This document shows positions 35,952 through 43,841 of a DNA stretch of 64,000 nt, piece after piece. Position numbers and translations under genes: made by a program. The stretch's first letter is position 1, and the number at the start of each line of letters is the position of its first letter. This stretch comes from Pseudosporangium ferrugineum (GTDB taxonomy: Bacteria > Actinomycetota > Actinomycetes > Mycobacteriales > Micromonosporaceae): contig NZ_PVZG01000011.1 of NCBI RefSeq assembly GCF_003002065.1, positions 124,001-188,000 of the forward strand, written 5' to 3'. The notes under the pieces were generated by a model, which saw only the letters and a program-made list of their open reading frames with translations, was not told the DNA's origin and made no database searches.

Positions 35952-36533
35952 CCTCGGCCACTTTCTCGCACCGGTCCCCGGGAGGGGCCCGGCCACGGGG
36001 TTGGCGGGCGAGCTGCGGGCGGCCGGCGAGCAGGGCGAACCACAGACGAGCGAGCCGCGAGAACGGGGCGGACCACCGGTGGAGCCGAGCGCGCCGGTCG
36101 CCGCGGTCGTCCCGCGGATCGTGATCGGCTGGAAAAAACGCGTAGCGTGACGATTGCTCTCCGCAGAGGGGCGTCCGGCACGTGTCGCACTTTCCCGGTC
36201 TCCGTCGATTCTACTCCGTCCGAGCGAGTTATCGGGGGTCCGGCACCCTCGTACGGGCACCTCAGATTGCCGTAGGGCGGCGGAAGGCCGTTCCCACGAG
36301 TCCCCCTACACGGAAGAAGCACCCACCGCAATGGTGCACTGTCCGGCCGGTGACCGCTGAGGCGCGCCTGCCGGGGCCCGGCGCCACGCGCTGCGACACT
36401 GCCTCACACCGGTGGGCGAGAGTGTCGTAACCTCGCCCGCGCGGGCCGCAGCGTGGCCGGACGGCCCGCACCGGGCGGGAGCGAACCCCGCCGGTGGGTC
36501 CGCAGCCGGCGGTCGAGGAGAGGTGGTAGCCCC
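35952..36533. other. Divergent gap between gyrB and an unknown gene
   Basis: 582 bp. A possible gyrB -10 box TAGAAT lies on the minus strand at 36208-36213, without a clear -35 element. The right end has GAGGAGAGGTGG before the unknown gene. No other gene is supported. Confidence 0.45.
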
Positions 36534-37100
36534 ATGGCGCACGACAAGGGGCTGGACAACGTCGCCGTGCACTGGCCGCGGACGAACCGGTTCTACGACC
36601 CGGTCGCCCCGGCGGAGTTCGTCGACTTCGGCGCCGTCGCGGACGCGCCGGACATCGCCGCGCCCACCGGAGCGCTCGCGCTGCACATCGCCAAGACCGG
36701 CACCGTACGCGCGACCGCGTACACGGAGCTCGTCGATCTTCTTCTGGGGCTGGAGGGCGTCCTCTACGCGACCGATGCCGCGGCCGAGGACGAGGACCCG
36801 GTCATCGACCCCGACGGCTGCGCCTGGATCGCCGGCGGCCTCGAACGGTTCGTGGAGGGCCACCAGCCGCACGGCGACCTGGTCACGTTCGACAGCGTGG
36901 CGGAGGTGATGCGGGCCGCGGTGGCCGGCGGGCGGCTCGCCGAGCAGCAGCTGCGCTGGCTCGAGCAGCGGCTGGCGGCGTTGCGCGACGACGCCGGCAA
37001 CGCACCGCACTGGAGCTTCGCGCGTACGGAATTGGCGATCTTGGCGGGCTTCTATCGCCGGTGTGCCGACCGCGGGTACGCCGTCTTTGCCGACTACTGA
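36534..37100 (+). CDS. Conserved-looking protein of unknown function
   Basis: 188 residues from ATG 36534 with a purine-rich GAGGAGAGGTGG site upstream. It is acidic and soluble, with no signal or membrane segment. Segments such as AVHWPRTNRFYDPVAPAEFVDFGAVADAPDI and TELAILAGFYRRCADRGYAVFADY look like a real folded domain, but I know no family for it. Two poorly predicted acidic stretches (DAAAEDEDPVIDPDG) lie in the middle. It is the only plus-strand gene in the gyrA-dnaA block and is convergent with dciA. Confidence 0.72.
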   Translation: MAHDKGLDNVAVHWPRTNRFYDPVAPAEFVDFGAVADAPDIAAPTGALALHIAKTGTVRATAYTELVDLLLGLEGVLYATDAAAEDEDPVIDPDGCAWIAGGLERFVEGHQPHGDLVTFDSVAEVMRAAVAGGRLAEQQLRWLEQRLAALRDDAGNAPHWSFARTELAILAGFYRRCADRGYAVFADY

Positions 37101-37116
37101 GCCGCGCCGGAGGACC

Positions 37117-37674
37117 TCAGCCGTAGGTGTCGCGGGGGCCGCGGCCCTGGACCCGCCGCGGGCCGCGGTTCCAGGACGGTGCCGCCGGGCCGTGGATGTT
37201 CAGCCTGGTCACGACGTTGTGGCCGACCTCGGCCGCGATGTTGCGCAGCAGCGTCGCGGCCAGCAGCCGCAGCTGGGTCGCCCAGGCCGTGGACTCCGCC
37301 TCGACGGTCAGGACGCCGGCGTCGAGCTTGATCGGCTTGCTGTGCTTCGCGATGTCCGGGCCGACGACCTTCTCCCAGGCGCCGAAGACCGTCGCCTCCG
37401 CCGCCGGCTTCTGCCAGCCGCGCTGCTTCAGGATCCGTTCCAGCACCGCGCCGAAGAGCTGCGGATCCCGCGGGTCCGGGCCCGGACCGGAATAGCCGCG
37501 CAGGCGTCTGCCCTCGCCCTCGGCATTGCCCGTACGGTGGCGGGGTGCCCGCTGGGCGGCCCGGCGCTTCGCCAGGGCGGCGTCGAGCACCGCCCGCGCC
37601 AGCTGCGGGCCCGACTGGCCCTCGGCGGGGCCTGAACCGGCCGCTGCGCCCTTTTCGGCGGATTCCTCAGACAC
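37117..37674 (-). CDS. dciA: DciA-type replicative helicase loader (DUF721)
   Basis: 185-residue protein with a DUF721/DciA domain at about residues 70-165, recognised by DPQLFGAVLERILKQRGW, VFGAWEKVVGPDIAKHSKPIKLDAGVLTVEAESTAWATQLRLL. DciA proteins help load the DnaB helicase in bacteria that lack DnaC/DnaI. The N-terminal 65 residues are low-complexity and charged. GTG 37674 overlaps the recF stop by 8 bp, so translation is coupled. Confidence 0.88.
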   Translation of the reverse strand: MSEESAEKGAAAGSGPAEGQSGPQLARAVLDAALAKRRAAQRAPRHRTGNAEGEGRRLRGYSGPGPDPRDPQLFGAVLERILKQRGWQKPAAEATVFGAWEKVVGPDIAKHSKPIKLDAGVLTVEAESTAWATQLRLLAATLLRNIAAEVGHNVVTRLNIHGPAAPSWNRGPRRVQGRGPRDTYG

Positions 37675-38794
37675 GGGTCACCGTTCCTGGTCCGACGTCG
37701 TAGCGGGCGCCCTGGAGGTCCGCGGGGACATCCTCCGCCACCGCACAGGTCACCAGCAACTGCGTGGCGTCCGACACCAGGGCGGCGAGGCGCTCGCGGC
37801 GGCCGGCGTCGAGCTCGGCGAACACGTCGTCGAGGACCAGCACCGGATCGATGCCGTCGGTGCGCAACAGGTCGTAGGCGGCCAGCCGCAACGCCAGGGC
37901 GAACGACCAGGACTCGCCGTGGCTCGCGTACCCCTTCACCGGAAGGTCTCCCAGGACCAGGGTGAGGTCGTCGCGGTGCGGGCCGACCAGGGTGACGCCG
38001 CGCTCGGTCTCCGCCTGACGGCGTTCGGCGAGCGAAGCGAGCAGGGCCTGTTCCAGCGCCGGGCGGTCCGGTGTCAGGCCGTCGCCGAGACGGGACGCGT
38101 ACGCGACAGCCGCGGAGGACCGGCCGGCCGCGACCGCGTCGTACGCCTTCGTCACGTGCGGCCCGAGGGCGGCGACCAGCTCGATCCGGCCGGCCAGCAG
38201 TTCGGCGCCGTGGTGGGCGAGGTGCTGATCCCACACCGCGAGAGTGGACAGATCCTGCCCTCGGGTCCCACCGACCTTGCGCGTCAGGTAGGCCGTACGC
38301 AGAAGGGCATTTCGCTGCTTGACCACCCGGTCGTAGTCGGCGCGGACCCCGGCATAGCGTGGCTGGCGCGCGACCAGCAGCTCATCGAGGTAGCGGCGGC
38401 GCTCCGACGGGTCACCGCGGACGAGCTCCAGGTCCTCCGGCGCGAAGAGCACCATGCGAAGAGCACCCAGAACCTCCCGCGACCTGCGTACGGGTGACCT
38501 GTTCAGCCGCGCCCGATTCGCCTTGCCCGGCACGATCTCCAGCTCGACGAGCAGCTCGCGTCCGTCGTGGACGATCTCGCACCGGATCACCGCCGAGCTC
38601 GCCCCCGCGCGGACCAGCGGGGCGTCGGTGGCCACCCGGTGACTGTCCAGCGTGGCCACGTACCCGAGGGCCTCGACCAGGTTGGTCTTGCCCATGCCGT
38701 TGCTGCCGACCAGGACCGCGACGCCCGGGTCGAGGTCGACGGCCACCCGCTCGTACGAGCGGAAGTCGGTCAGCTCGACCCGGCGCACGTGCAT
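37667..38794 (-). CDS. recF: Recombination protein RecF
   Basis: 375-residue SMC-like ATPase that helps load RecA at gaps. Walker A GSNGMGKTN is at residues 30-38, with FRSYERVAVDLDPG before it. The signature region SHGESWSFALALRLA and Walker B PVLVLDDVFAELDAGRR are near the C-terminus. It begins 3 bp after the gnd stop and overlaps dciA, so dnaN, gnd, recF and dciA probably form one operon. Confidence 0.97.
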   Translation of the reverse strand: MHVRRVELTDFRSYERVAVDLDPGVAVLVGSNGMGKTNLVEALGYVATLDSHRVATDAPLVRAGASSAVIRCEIVHDGRELLVELEIVPGKANRARLNRSPVRRSREVLGALRMVLFAPEDLELVRGDPSERRRYLDELLVARQPRYAGVRADYDRVVKQRNALLRTAYLTRKVGGTRGQDLSTLAVWDQHLAHHGAELLAGRIELVAALGPHVTKAYDAVAAGRSSAAVAYASRLGDGLTPDRPALEQALLASLAERRQAETERGVTLVGPHRDDLTLVLGDLPVKGYASHGESWSFALALRLAAYDLLRTDGIDPVLVLDDVFAELDAGRRERLAALVSDATQLLVTCAVAEDVPADLQGARYDVGPGTVTRV

Positions 38795-38797
38795 GGA

Positions 38798-39670
38798 TCA
38801 GCGCTTGACGGCGTGGCCGCCGAACTGGTTGCGCAGCGCGGCGACGGCCTTCATCGCCGGCGAGTCCTCCTGGCGCGACGCGAAGCGGGCGAAGAGCGAC
38901 GCCGCGATGACATTGGCCGGCACGGCGAGACGCACGGCCTCGTCGACGGTCCAGCGGCCCTCGCCGGTGTCCTCGGCGTAGCCCTTGAGGCCTGCCAGCT
39001 CCGGGTCCTCGTCCAACGCGCGGTCCAGCAGGTCGAGCAGCCAGGACTTGACGACCGAGCCCTCGCGCCAGCTCTTGATCACGGCGGGGACGTTCTCGAC
39101 CAGCTCGGAGGCCTTGAGGATCTCGTAGCCCTCGGCGTACGCGTGCATCAGGCCGTACTCGATGCCGTTGTGGATCATCTTCGAGTAGTGGCCGGCGCCG
39201 TGCGGGCCGGCGTGCGCGAAGCCGAACTCGCCGGCCGGCTTGAGCGCGTCGAAGATCGGCCGGCAGTGCGCCACGATCTCGGCGTCGCCGCCGACCATCA
39301 GGGCGTACCCGTTGGTGTTGCCCCAGATGCCGCCCGAGACGCCGACATCGAGGTAGTGGATGCCCTTCGCCTTGAGCCGCTCGGCGCGGGGACCGTCGTC
39401 GGTGAACTTCGAGTTGCCGCCGTCGATGACGATGTCGCCCTCGGAGAGCAGCTCGGCGAGCTCGTCGATCGTCTTCTCGGTGATCTGTCCGGCGGGAACC
39501 ATGGTCCACACGACGCGCGGCGCGGCGAGCTTCTCGACCAGCTCGGCGAGGCTGGCGACGTCGGTGGTCTCCTTGTGGTGGTCGTAGCCGACCACCTCCT
39601 GGCCGGCGGCGCGCAGGCGGTCGCGCATGTTGCCGCCCATCCGGCCTAGACCGATGAGGCCGAGCTGCAT
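38798..39670 (-). CDS. gnd: 6-phosphogluconate dehydrogenase, short decarboxylating type
   Basis: 290-residue enzyme that oxidises and decarboxylates 6-phosphogluconate to ribulose 5-phosphate, or a closely related sugar acid dehydrogenase. The NAD(P) loop is GLGRMGGNM at 7-15. IDGGNSKFTDD and VGVSGGIWGNTNGYALMVGG are substrate motifs, and GPHGAGHYSKMIHNGIEYG holds the catalytic Lys and Asn. It is much shorter than the 470-residue form. Its place between dnaN and recF is usual in actinomycetes. The start is ATG 39670. Confidence 0.93.
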   Translation of the reverse strand: MQLGLIGLGRMGGNMRDRLRAAGQEVVGYDHHKETTDVASLAELVEKLAAPRVVWTMVPAGQITEKTIDELAELLSEGDIVIDGGNSKFTDDGPRAERLKAKGIHYLDVGVSGGIWGNTNGYALMVGGDAEIVAHCRPIFDALKPAGEFGFAHAGPHGAGHYSKMIHNGIEYGLMHAYAEGYEILKASELVENVPAVIKSWREGSVVKSWLLDLLDRALDEDPELAGLKGYAEDTGEGRWTVDEAVRLAVPANVIAASLFARFASRQEDSPAMKAVAALRNQFGGHAVKR

Positions 39671-39707
39671 GATGTTCCCCCTAGGTGTGTGTCTCTGTGC
39701 CCAAGTA

Positions 39708-40841
39708 TCAGCGGGTTACCCGGATCGGCATGATCAGATAGCGGTATCCGGGCACGATTTCGCCGTCTTCGCCTGCGGGGGAGATCACAGCCGGCTTGAA
39801 GGCGTCGACGAACGACAGAACCGCGGTGGGGGCACCCAGATTCTGCAGGCCGTCGATCAGATACTGCGGGTTGAAACCGATCGTCAGGGGCTCGCCGGTG
39901 AAGACCGCCTCCATCGCCTCGCTGGCCCGGGCCTCCTCGGTGCCGCCCGCCTCCACCACCAGCCCGTCCTCGCCGAAGGACAGCAGCACCGGAGTGGTGC
40001 GCTCGGCGACCAGCGCGACGCGGCGGACCACCTCCACCAGCGCAGACACGGTCACCCGCGCCTCGGCGTTGTGGCTGGCGGGGAAGAGCGAACGCACCGG
40101 CGGGTAGTTGGCGCCGTCGAGCAGCCGGCTGGTCGTACGCCGGGTGCCGCCCGCGAAGCCGATCATTCCCTCACCGGCGTTGCCCTGGGCGAGGGCCAGG
40201 GTGACCGAGCCACCGATCGGGCCCAGGGCCTTGGCGGTGTCGTTGAGGGTCTTGGCGGGCACCAGCGCGTTGAGGCTGATGTCCGGGTCGTCGGGGTTCC
40301 ACTCCAGCTCCCGCATCGCCAGGCGGTAGCGGTCGGTGGCCAGCATCGCCATCGTCGAGCCGTTCAGCTCGATCCGTACGCCGGTCATCATGGGCAGCGT
40401 CTCGTCCCGGCCCGCGGCGACGGCGACCTGGGCGACGGCGACCGCGAAGGCCTGCGCGTCGACCGTGCCGGCGCTCGACGGCATCTCGGGCAGCGTCGGG
40501 TAATCCTCGACCGGCATCACCGGAAGGGTGAACCGGGCGCTGCCGCACACCAGCTCGAGGTGCGACCCGACCGCGGCGATGTCGGCCGGCTTGGCGGGCA
40601 GCGCCTTGGTGATCTCGGCGAGCAGCCGGCCGGAGACCAGGGCGGCCCCGTCGGCGTCGGCCTGCACCTCGACGCTCACCTGGCTCGAGACCTCGTAGTC
40701 GAAGCCGGAGACGTGCAGCCTGCCGTCGGTCACGCGCAGCATGACGCCGGCCAGAACCGGCACCGACGGCCGGCTGGGCAGGCTCTTGGCCGTCCACGCC
40801 ACCGCGTCGGCGAGTGCGTCTCGCTCCACCCGGAACTTCAT
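39708..40841 (-). CDS. dnaN: DNA polymerase III beta sliding clamp
   Basis: 377-residue clamp subunit with three similar domains that dimerises into a ring round DNA and tethers the polymerase. Family markers are MKFRVERDALADAVAWTAKSLP at the N-terminus, RYRLAMRELEW in the middle and the C-terminal YRYLIMPIRVTR. It is the first gene leftward from oriC and 37 bp before gnd. The start at 40841 agrees with the family. Confidence 0.97.
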   Translation of the reverse strand: MKFRVERDALADAVAWTAKSLPSRPSVPVLAGVMLRVTDGRLHVSGFDYEVSSQVSVEVQADADGAALVSGRLLAEITKALPAKPADIAAVGSHLELVCGSARFTLPVMPVEDYPTLPEMPSSAGTVDAQAFAVAVAQVAVAAGRDETLPMMTGVRIELNGSTMAMLATDRYRLAMRELEWNPDDPDISLNALVPAKTLNDTAKALGPIGGSVTLALAQGNAGEGMIGFAGGTRRTTSRLLDGANYPPVRSLFPASHNAEARVTVSALVEVVRRVALVAERTTPVLLSFGEDGLVVEAGGTEEARASEAMEAVFTGEPLTIGFNPQYLIDGLQNLGAPTAVLSFVDAFKPAVISPAGEDGEIVPGYRYLIMPIRVTR

Positions 40842-41275
40842 GCCATGCCCTCCGCGTCACTTTCCTCGACGAGAACTTCGGATGTGCTGATGGAGCCCAC
40901 TGAACTCTATGGCGCGGGCGGGTCGTTCGTCCGCCCGGCCCCCGCTCCCCGGCCCTACTGCCGTGCCGGGTGGCGCTGCTCCTCGCGCCGGGGGTGGTCT
41001 TCGCTTCCGGTCCTGCTGGTCTTCCGGCCTTCTGGTCCTACTGATGCCCGGCTTCTGCTCCGGCTTCCTGGCTGCTCTCCCAGCTGGCTTTCTGGCTGCT
41101 CTCCTGGCTGGCTTTCTGGCCGGCTCCTGGCCGGCTTCTTCGGCGGTGCTGAGGGGTGGCCCGGATTGCAGGATCCGCGACCGGGAGCCCCGGTGCTCCC
41201 GGTGCTCCCGGTGCTTGTTCCTCCGGTGCTGGGGTGGATCCGGCCGCGAGCGGCTCACCCACACCCTCCACAACG
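40842..41275. other. Low-complexity stretch between dnaN and oriC
   Basis: 434 bp that must hold the dnaN promoter. About 41050-41150 is a run of degenerate CTGGCTGCTCTC and CTGGCTTTCTGG units. Read on the minus strand it encodes a Lys/Arg/Ala-rich frame (40857-41273), which I attribute to the repeats. No gene called. Confidence 0.5.
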
Positions 41276-41856
41276 CTGATCATTGCCTTTTGGATTTTCC
41301 GAGAGAGATAACAGTCGTAATCATCGGGGCTGTGCATAGTGTGGAGAACTCGAGTCTTCGCAGCTCAGCGGGTTATCCACCGGTGATTCACATGTGGGCA
41401 ACCAGGGTATAAACCCGGGCCCGCGTCCACAGTCGCCGACGCGACGCCGGTTGTCCACCGTTGTCCACCGGTTGTCCACCGGCTATCCACCGGGTTTGTC
41501 CCCCGGCCTGGGGATAACGCCGGGACGCTACCGGCTCGTCGTCCCCAGAACCTTCAACAGGAAATCCACACTCGTCCACAGGGTGTGGAGACCTTGGTGA
41601 CGCACAGTGTCTGTCCACATCGATTTCCCCAGGACTTCTCCACATCTGTGGGGTCGGGTGCCGAGCGTTGTCCACCGTTGGGGATGAAGCCTGTGAAGTC
41701 CTGTGGATTGGTGTGGAAAACGTTGGCACGAAACGGTCTCGTCGCGACGTTGACAAACCAGCTCAGCGGATGATCGGGATCTTGGCGGGTGGTGCGGCCA
41801 TCCCAGGTTTCGTCGCCGGCCGCCCTGTGGACGGCTGTGGACGCCCTGTGGATAAG
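41276..41856. other. Chromosomal replication origin oriC
   Basis: Cluster of DnaA 9-mers (consensus TTRTCCACA). Plus strand: 41373-41381, 41423-41431, 41451-41459, 41461-41469, 41472-41480, 41483-41491, 41562-41570, 41572-41580, 41611-41619, 41636-41644 and 41668-41676. Minus strand: about 41331, 41340, 41702, 41713, 41826, 41836 and 41848-41856 (the last is perfect TTATCCACA). An AT-rich stretch at 41276-41335 beside the cluster is the likely unwinding element. The location between dnaN and dnaA agrees with other actinomycetes, which also use many weak boxes. Confidence 0.92.
41451..41491 (+). repeat. Four DnaA boxes at 10-11 bp spacing
   Basis: Three TTGTCCACC and one CTATCCACC start at 41451, 41461, 41472 and 41483, so they lie on one face of the helix, as expected for cooperative DnaA filament growth. 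Confidence 0.85.
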
Positions 41857-42349
41857 CGGGTACGGCGGGTGGCGGCCTCTCGATCGCACGGGTCGGGGCG
41901 CGGCGGGATGCGGTTCTTCCGGGCTCGCTCCGGTGCGACTCGGTGTGACGCTCGCGGGCTTGACCGGTGCCAGCGGTAGGTCGCCGCGTGCCGGGTCGCA
42001 GCCCTGGATACGGCTTTCGATGATCAGGTCGCCGGGCCGCCGACCTCGACGCGTCTCTCGGGTGGGGAGGACGTGCCGGATCGCCGACGCGACGCGGCCT
42101 TCGGCTCAGCCGGGTTGCAGGTCGGAGCGGCGACACCGGGCGGTGAGGCTCAACCGGGTTCCAGGCTGGAGGCCGACGCCGTCGGCTCGACCGCCTCATC
42201 GGCTTGAGGGGACGACGCCGGCGGCTCGACCGGGCTCCTGGCGGAAGGGCGACGTCGTCGGCTCACCGGGTCAGCTTGCTGGAAGGGCGACGCCGCCCGC
42301 TCGGGGCCGGCTGGGCTGCCGGCTCGAGGGGCGACGCCGGGTGGGCGGG
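41857..42349. other. Intergenic right of oriC, degenerate repeats
   Basis: 493 bp. From about 42110 to 42340 a loosely repeated segment with GGGCGACGCCG and CGGCTCGACCG recurs at roughly 60-70 bp. No gene seen; it lies between the last DnaA boxes and the serine hydrolase stop. Confidence 0.5.
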
Positions 42350-43726
42350 TCAGGCGGTTTGCCAGCCGGTGGGGTCTACGCCGCCGGGGATCGGGGGTTC
42401 CGGGGCGTAGGGGTGGCGGGTGAAGACGAAGGTGCCCAGGTCCAGGTGGGTCACCGAGCCCGTGGCGTCGCGGTGGATCGACAGGCGTTCGCCCGCGTAG
42501 TAGCCGTTGAGTCCGGTCCAGGTGCCGTCGGTGGCGGGGCGGAGGCGGGTGCCGCGGCCTCCTCCGGCGAGCGGGGCCAGTTCCAGGTAGCCGTCCGGCA
42601 GCGGGCGGAGCACGAACGGGGCCGTCGCCCAGTACCAGGGGCCGGCCAGGTCCAGGAGGAGCGGGTCGATCGAGGGCAGCGGGCGCCACGGCGGGGGGAT
42701 GCGGGGCTCCCGGTCGGCGACCGTCTGCAGCAGGTCGGCGGCCAGGGTGCCCGCGGGCAGGCCGGTGGTCACGTTGCTCAGGACGACCGTTCCCAGGGAG
42801 TCCTCGGCGCTTGTCCACACCGTGGCGACGAACCCGGGCATCGAGCCGGTGTGGCCGGCCAGGAGTCTGTCGTCGCGGCGCAGGAGTTGCATGCCGAGGC
42901 CGTAGCCGCCGTCCCAGGACGTCGCCTCCGGTGGGCTCGCCGGCCTGCGCATCTCGGCGAGGGTGTCCGCGTGCAGCACCCGGTCGTCGCCGTCGAGGAG
43001 GAAGGCGACGAACGTGGCCAGGTCGTTCGCGGTCGACCAGAGTTGCCCGGCCGGGGCCATCAGGCCGGTATCCACAGCGGGCTCGGGGAGCAGGACGTCG
43101 GCCCAGGGGTGCACCGCCCAGCCCGCGGCGTGGGGTGCGGACGGCTGTAGGGAGGTGCGGGTCATCGCGAGCGGCTCGAGGATCTCGTGGCGCAGGACCT
43201 CACCCCAGGCCCGGCCGCGTACGCGCTCGACCAGCGCGCCGAGCAGGGCGAAGCCCGGGTTGGAGTAGTGGTGGCGCTCCCCCGCCGGGTGTACCTGGGG
43301 ATCGTCGCCGAGGATGTCGGTCAGTTCCGGCCGCAACGTTCCCGGGGTTCGTTCCCACCACGGACCGGGCGCTTCGGAGGCCAGTCCGGCGGTATGGGCC
43401 AGCAGGGCGCCGATCGTGGCCCGGCCCGCCGCCGTGCCGGGCAGGTGGTCGTCCAGCTGATCCGTCAGCGCGAGTTTGCCCTCGTCGCGCAGGCGCAGGA
43501 CCAGCACCGCCACGAATGTCTTGGTGATCGAGCCGATGCGGTACTGGACGTCGCCGTCCGGCACCTGGCCGTCCACGGTGCCCCGTCCGTCCAGCCAGAC
43601 CGGACTGCCGTCGCGCACCACGGCGGCGACGACCGAGGGTGCTCGTCCCTTCACCTGGCCGGTGGCCAGTTTGTGGAGCAACGCGCGTCTTGTTTCGGGC
43701 AGCAGGTCCGCCGGGGTCGATGACAT
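42350..43726 (-). CDS. Serine hydrolase (class C beta-lactamase family)
   Basis: 458-residue penicillin-binding-type serine hydrolase. The SxxK motif is SITK in YRIGSITKTFVAV (nucleophile near residue 66), the YxN motif is YSN in RHHYSNPGFALLG, and the KTG equivalent is HTGSMPGF. A lipocalin-like C-terminal domain follows from about residue 350, as in many esterase or peptidase members. No signal peptide, so it is probably cytoplasmic and not a resistance lactamase. It lies between dnaA and oriC on the dnaA strand, where most actinomycetes have only origin DNA. Confidence 0.88.
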   Translation of the reverse strand: MSSTPADLLPETRRALLHKLATGQVKGRAPSVVAAVVRDGSPVWLDGRGTVDGQVPDGDVQYRIGSITKTFVAVLVLRLRDEGKLALTDQLDDHLPGTAAGRATIGALLAHTAGLASEAPGPWWERTPGTLRPELTDILGDDPQVHPAGERHHYSNPGFALLGALVERVRGRAWGEVLRHEILEPLAMTRTSLQPSAPHAAGWAVHPWADVLLPEPAVDTGLMAPAGQLWSTANDLATFVAFLLDGDDRVLHADTLAEMRRPASPPEATSWDGGYGLGMQLLRRDDRLLAGHTGSMPGFVATVWTSAEDSLGTVVLSNVTTGLPAGTLAADLLQTVADREPRIPPPWRPLPSIDPLLLDLAGPWYWATAPFVLRPLPDGYLELAPLAGGGRGTRLRPATDGTWTGLNGYYAGERLSIHRDATGSVTHLDLGTFVFTRHPYAPEPPIPGGVDPTGWQTA

Positions 43727-43841
43727 ACCGCCGAACCTACTGAGCCCGGCGCCGATCTACGGCCCGGAGTGGTTACGGCCCGGGTGCGTGAGGTCGCCGG
43801 CCACTGCGGTGCGGTAGGGCCGGGGTGCGGCCGTACCTGAA

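Noticed and set aside
40857..41273. Lys/Arg/Ala-rich minus-strand frame resembling a histone-like tail
   Set aside because: The composition follows from the CTGGCTGCTCTC-type repeats; no conserved head domain and no ribosome-binding site.
41038..41337. A minus-strand frame between dnaN and oriC beginning MHSPDDYDCYLSRKIQKAM
   Set aside because: The opening looks protein-like, but the frame overlaps the AT-rich origin element and degenerates into repeats; no start signals or family.
42350..43726. Serine hydrolase as an antibiotic-resistance beta-lactamase
   Set aside because: It has SxxK, YxN and HTG motifs but no signal peptide, and a C-terminal domain typical of esterase/peptidase members.
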